Below are positions 4,966 through 7,514 of a DNA stretch of 7,514 nt, piece by piece. The stretch comes from JBFWQM01 sp050249455 (GTDB lineage: Bacteria; Pseudomonadota; Alphaproteobacteria; MPNO01; VGEU01), in contig JBFWQM010000249.1 in the NCBI GenBank assembly GCA_050249455.1, positions 1 through 7,514 of the forward strand, written 5' to 3'. The notes beneath the pieces are model-generated. The model was given only the letters and a program-made list of their open reading frames with translations. It did not search any database and had not been told where the DNA came from. Position 1 is the stretch's first letter. Every line of letters begins with the position of its first letter. The translations under genes and the position numbers were made by a program.

Positions 4966-6819
4966 GTGGAACTTGACGTTGCGCAACCCATTGGTGAATG
5001 CTTCCGCCAGTTCCCCGAAGGTGCGAATGCACGGGCCGCCAAACAAATGCCGAACCAGGAAGCCTCCGGCGCCGTGCTGCAGCCGTCCGGCGAGCAAGAC
5101 CCCGCCCGCGAAGAGATTTCGGTCGCCCTCAACCGCGTCCTGACCGACAGCCGCTTCCGGGCCAGCGCGCGCCGCCGCAGCTTCCTGCGCTACCTGGTCG
5201 AGCAGACGCTCGCCGGCGAGGGCGCCCGCCTGAAGGCCTACACGATCGCGACCACGGTGTTCGGCCGCGGCAAGGACTTCGACCCCCAGACCGACCCGAT
5301 CGTCCGGCTGGAAGCCATGCGGCTGCGCCGAGACCTCGAGCAGTACTACCTGACGGCGGGACAAAGCGAAGAGCTGCGCTTCGCGATCCCCAAGGGCAGC
5401 TACGTCCCGACCTTCGCGCGGCATGCAGCGGACGTCGCCGTCCCACAACCCATGGCTGAAGAGGGCGAATTCCTGGATTTGGCCCCCGCACCGTCAGGCG
5501 CCGCCGTGGCATGGCCGCGGCTTCATCGACGGCTCGCGGCGGCCCTTTCGATCGTCGTGCTGATCGCCGCCCTCGCCGGCGCGTGGTCGGGCGCCGGGTT
5601 TCGCCTCGGCCCCGTTGCTCCGGAGAATGCCGCAGCGGCGCGACCGCGCGTCATCGTCACGCAGTTCACCGGCCAGGACATCGCCCCGGGCCGCGGCCAC
5701 CTGGCTCGCGGCATCACGGAAGACCTGCTCAGCAATCTCAGCCGGTTCCTGGGCCTGCGCGTGGTGTGGAGCGACGGCAGCGGCCCCATTCCCGGCGGAC
5801 CGATGTCGAAAGGGGACTATGTCCTGCAGGGGAGCGTCCGGCAGCACGGAGACCAGATCCGCGTCGCCGTGCAGCTTTTGGAGCGCGCGACGACGACCGT
5901 CGTCTGGGCCGATCACTACGACCACGTGCTGGTGCCCACCGATCTGTATGCATTCATCGACAACACCGCGCGTCGCGTCGCCGCCACCATCGGCAGCCAG
6001 CACGGCATCATCGCCCAGCTCGGCGTCGCCGCGGCGCAGCGCAAGGCGCCCGAAAGCCTTTCCTCCTACGAGTGCGTGCTGCGCGCCTACGAGCTGCAGC
6101 GCACGATGATCGCCGAACAGCACTCGGCAATCCGGGGCTGCCTCGAGCAGGCCGTCACCGTCGACCCGACCTACAGCGACGCGTGGGCGCTCCTTTCCTG
6201 GGCCTACGGGCAGGAGCAGCGGTTCGAGATCAACCTGCGTCCGCATCTGTACGATGCGGGGAAGAGGTCGCTCGAGGCGGCGCAGCGTGCGGTCGAGGTC
6301 GCCAGCGAAAACCCGGTCAGCCATCTTGCGCTTGCGATCGCGCATTTCGACAACCACGAGGTCGAGAAGTTCAGGGCGGCTGCACAGATGGCGCTTCAGC
6401 TCAACCCGAACAATCCCTTGCTGCTGAGTCACGTCGGCCTGCGGACCGCCCTGAGCGGCGACTGGGACCGCGGCATTCCAATGCTGCGGGAAGCGTTGGC
6501 GCTGAACCTCAACCACCCGACCTTCGCCTACCTTGCATTCAGCCTCTACCACTACAACCGCGGCGAATACGACGACGCCGTGCGCGAGGTGCTGCGATCG
6601 AGTGTCCTGGGCAATTTCTGGCCGCCGGCCATCGAGGCGATGTCCTTCGCCATGCTCGGGCGCGAACTGGAAGCGCGGGAGTCGGCCGCGCGGCTGCTCG
6701 CGTTCAAGCCGGATTTTCCCAGCCGGTTCCGGCAACTGGTCGGATACTGGAACCTGCCCCCTGCGCTGATCGAAGCCATGGCCGAAGGCCTGCGCCGCGC
6801 AGGCGTGACGGTGCAGTAA
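4966..6819 (+). CDS. Single-pass membrane protein with TolB-like domain and TPR-like repeats, possible signalling/regulatory protein
   Basis: This 617-aa protein has a cytoplasmic N-terminal domain (about 50-150), one transmembrane helix (about 189-211, after the positive WPRLHRR), and an outer part. The N-terminal block SRFRASARRRSFLRYLVEQTL, then VFGRGKDFDPQTDPIVRLEA, RLRRDLEQYY and IPKGSYVPTF is a pattern I know from TPR/adenylate-cyclase-like proteins; a DNA-binding or regulatory role for it, as in CadC/ToxR-type proteins, is inference. Residues about 228-345 look TolB-like (VIVTQFTG, LARGITEDLLSNLSRF, YVLQGSVRQHGDQIRVAVQL). Residues about 385-580 form TPR-like helix pairs (AVTVDPTYSDAWALLSWAYG, ALQLNPNNPLLLSHVG). 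No cyclase or kinase motif is present. The GTG start at 4966 has AGGAGAGGGGG (4942-4952) 13 nt upstream, which is long; ATG 5047 (MPNQEAS) is an alternative that keeps all conserved parts. A 6-codon GTG reading frame (4956-4976) fits the ribosome site better and overlaps the start. Confidence 0.85.
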   Translation: MELDVAQPIGECFRQFPEGANARAAKQMPNQEASGAVLQPSGEQDPAREEISVALNRVLTDSRFRASARRRSFLRYLVEQTLAGEGARLKAYTIATTVFGRGKDFDPQTDPIVRLEAMRLRRDLEQYYLTAGQSEELRFAIPKGSYVPTFARHAADVAVPQPMAEEGEFLDLAPAPSGAAVAWPRLHRRLAAALSIVVLIAALAGAWSGAGFRLGPVAPENAAAARPRVIVTQFTGQDIAPGRGHLARGITEDLLSNLSRFLGLRVVWSDGSGPIPGGPMSKGDYVLQGSVRQHGDQIRVAVQLLERATTTVVWADHYDHVLVPTDLYAFIDNTARRVAATIGSQHGIIAQLGVAAAQRKAPESLSSYECVLRAYELQRTMIAEQHSAIRGCLEQAVTVDPTYSDAWALLSWAYGQEQRFEINLRPHLYDAGKRSLEAAQRAVEVASENPVSHLALAIAHFDNHEVEKFRAAAQMALQLNPNNPLLLSHVGLRTALSGDWDRGIPMLREALALNLNHPTFAYLAFSLYHYNRGEYDDAVREVLRSSVLGNFWPPAIEAMSFAMLGRELEARESAARLLAFKPDFPSRFRQLVGYWNLPPALIEAMAEGLRRAGVTVQ

Positions 6820-6970
6820 CCGGCCGCACGGTCCGTCGACGGGGACGCCGTCCGCGCGCAGAAGGCGGCGGTCTCCGATGGTCCCGTGCGCCGGCTCAGG
6901 GTTTGCGTGTTTGCGATAGTCCACGCCGCGCGTTCGGGAGACGGTCTGCCCCGAACACACGGAGCGGACG
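6820..6970 (+). promoter_or_regulatory. Intergenic region upstream of the SphA-like outer-membrane gene
   Basis: The 151-bp gap starts with GC-rich self-complementary sequence: a palindrome CCGTCGACGG (6833-6842) and a short stem GGAC-GCC-GTCC (6843-6853). These might mark the end of the TPR gene transcript, but no T-run follows. Further on, GTTTGCG occurs twice, 8 bp apart (6901-6907 and 6909-6915), followed by GATAGT (6915-6920), a weak -10 candidate without a matching -35. The GGAG at 6961-6964, 6 nt before the ATG, is a good ribosome binding site for the next gene. Confidence 0.35.
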
Positions 6971-7514
6971 ATGAGACACCGGACCCGGTCGGCGGCGACC
7001 TACCTCATTGTGCTGGGCGCGCTGACCGCAGCTGTTCCCGCGGGCGCCAGGGCGGGCGAGATCGGCCACTACGCGCCGGGCGCGCTCAACGTGCGCGACT
7101 TCTTCGTTCCGGCGCCGGGGCTCTATGCCTCGATCTACAACATCTACTACAGCGCCGACACCCGCAACGACCGGAACGGCAACAAGGCCGACACGGTGAC
7201 GATCAATCCGGGCCCCGGCCCGGGGGTCACCCTGCAGCGCGAGATCGACGTCGATGTCTATACGCTCGCCCCGGCGCTCGCCTGGGTGACGCCGTGGGAG
7301 ATCGCCGGCGTGCGCTACGCCGCGATGATCATGCCGATGTTCGGCAACCCCAGCGTCGGCGCGTCGCTGAGCGCGCAGACGGGGGCGGGCCTGAGCGTCG
7401 ATAACAATTCGCAGTTCGGGCTGGGCGATCTCTACGTGCAGCCGGTGTGGCTCGGCCTCACGCGCACGCACTGGGATTTCGCGTTCGCCTACGGCTTCTA
7501 TGCGCCGGTGGGCG
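6971..7514 (+). CDS. SphA-like / phenol MetA-pathway outer-membrane transporter, N-terminal part (C-terminus beyond window)
   Basis: These 181 codons begin a secreted protein that has no stop inside the window. A signal peptide is clear: MRHRTR, a hydrophobic stretch YLIVLGALTAAVPAGA, and a likely cleavage after ARA (residue 28). The mature part has the features of the family named 'putative MetA-pathway of phenol degradation' (Pfam Phenol_MetA_deg), often annotated transporter or SphA family protein. These are GHYAPGALNVRDFFVPAPGL (32-51), a Tyr-rich YNIYYSADTRND, and FGLGDLYVQPVWLGL (149-163), followed by HWDFAFAYGFYAPVG. Members are thought to be outer-membrane beta-barrels, some encoded in aromatic-degradation clusters, where uptake of hydrophobic compounds is proposed. 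ATG 6971 is supported by GGAG 6 nt upstream. It follows the TPR gene on the same strand but is 151 bp away, so it may be transcribed separately. Confidence 0.82.
   Translation, partial: MRHRTRSAATYLIVLGALTAAVPAGARAGEIGHYAPGALNVRDFFVPAPGLYASIYNIYYSADTRNDRNGNKADTVTINPGPGPGVTLQREIDVDVYTLAPALAWVTPWEIAGVRYAAMIMPMFGNPSVGASLSAQTGAGLSVDNNSQFGLGDLYVQPVWLGLTRTHWDFAFAYGFYAPVG

Noticed and set aside
5494..6960. 488-codon minus-strand and 487-codon plus-strand shadow frames over the TPR gene
   Set aside because: Both are alternate-frame translations of a GC-rich gene, whereas the 617-aa frame has a transmembrane helix, TolB-like and TPR-like sequence.
1..7514. CRISPR arrays, tRNA or rRNA genes, insertion sequences, prophage or defence genes
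   Set aside because: No regularly spaced repeats, no tRNA-like cloverleaf or rRNA sequence, and no transposase, integrase or terminal inverted repeats were seen.

Overview
The window is high-GC bacterial DNA (by eye roughly two thirds G+C) with tightly packed genes and Shine-Dalgarno starts. The protein families point to a proteobacterium with aromatic catabolism. An alphaproteobacterium is the most likely guess, but no rRNA, tRNA or clear lineage marker is present to prove it.

Layout. (1) Positions 1-319, minus strand: the N-terminal part of a TauD/TfdA-type Fe(II)/2-oxoglutarate dioxygenase, cut by the window edge. (2) Positions 320-520: a divergent intergenic region with four copies of a YCTTGCC word, two of them inside a 19-bp tandem repeat. 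(3) Positions 521-3006, plus strand: a compact three-gene operon encoding a Rieske non-heme iron oxygenase and the small and large subunits of a LigAB-type (type II) extradiol ring-cleavage dioxygenase. A GC-rich hairpin follows. (4) Positions 3173-4240, minus strand: an AraC-family regulator that converges on the operon. It is preceded by an AT-rich patch that probably holds its promoter. (5) Positions 4432-4686, minus strand: a small conserved-looking protein of unknown function. (6) Positions 4966-6819, plus strand: a 617-aa single-pass membrane protein with an N-terminal cytoplasmic domain, a TolB-like domain and TPR-like helices. (7) Positions 6971-7514, plus strand: the start of a secreted outer-membrane protein of the 'MetA-pathway of phenol degradation' (SphA-like transporter) type, cut by the right edge.

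How the genes may work together. The operon looks like a two-step unit: the Rieske enzyme would hydroxylate or O-demethylate an aromatic acid to a vicinal diol, and the LigAB-type enzyme would open the ring by extradiol cleavage. The divergent TauD/TfdA enzyme could act on the same or a related substrate, for example by oxidative removal of a side group. The convergent AraC regulator is the obvious candidate controller, and the SphA-like protein a candidate outer-membrane channel for hydrophobic substrates. The substrate cannot be read from the sequence. No ferredoxin or reductase partner for the Rieske enzyme, no dehydrogenase and no lower-pathway genes lie in the window. The families are all known; what may be undescribed is this combination of three oxygenase classes.
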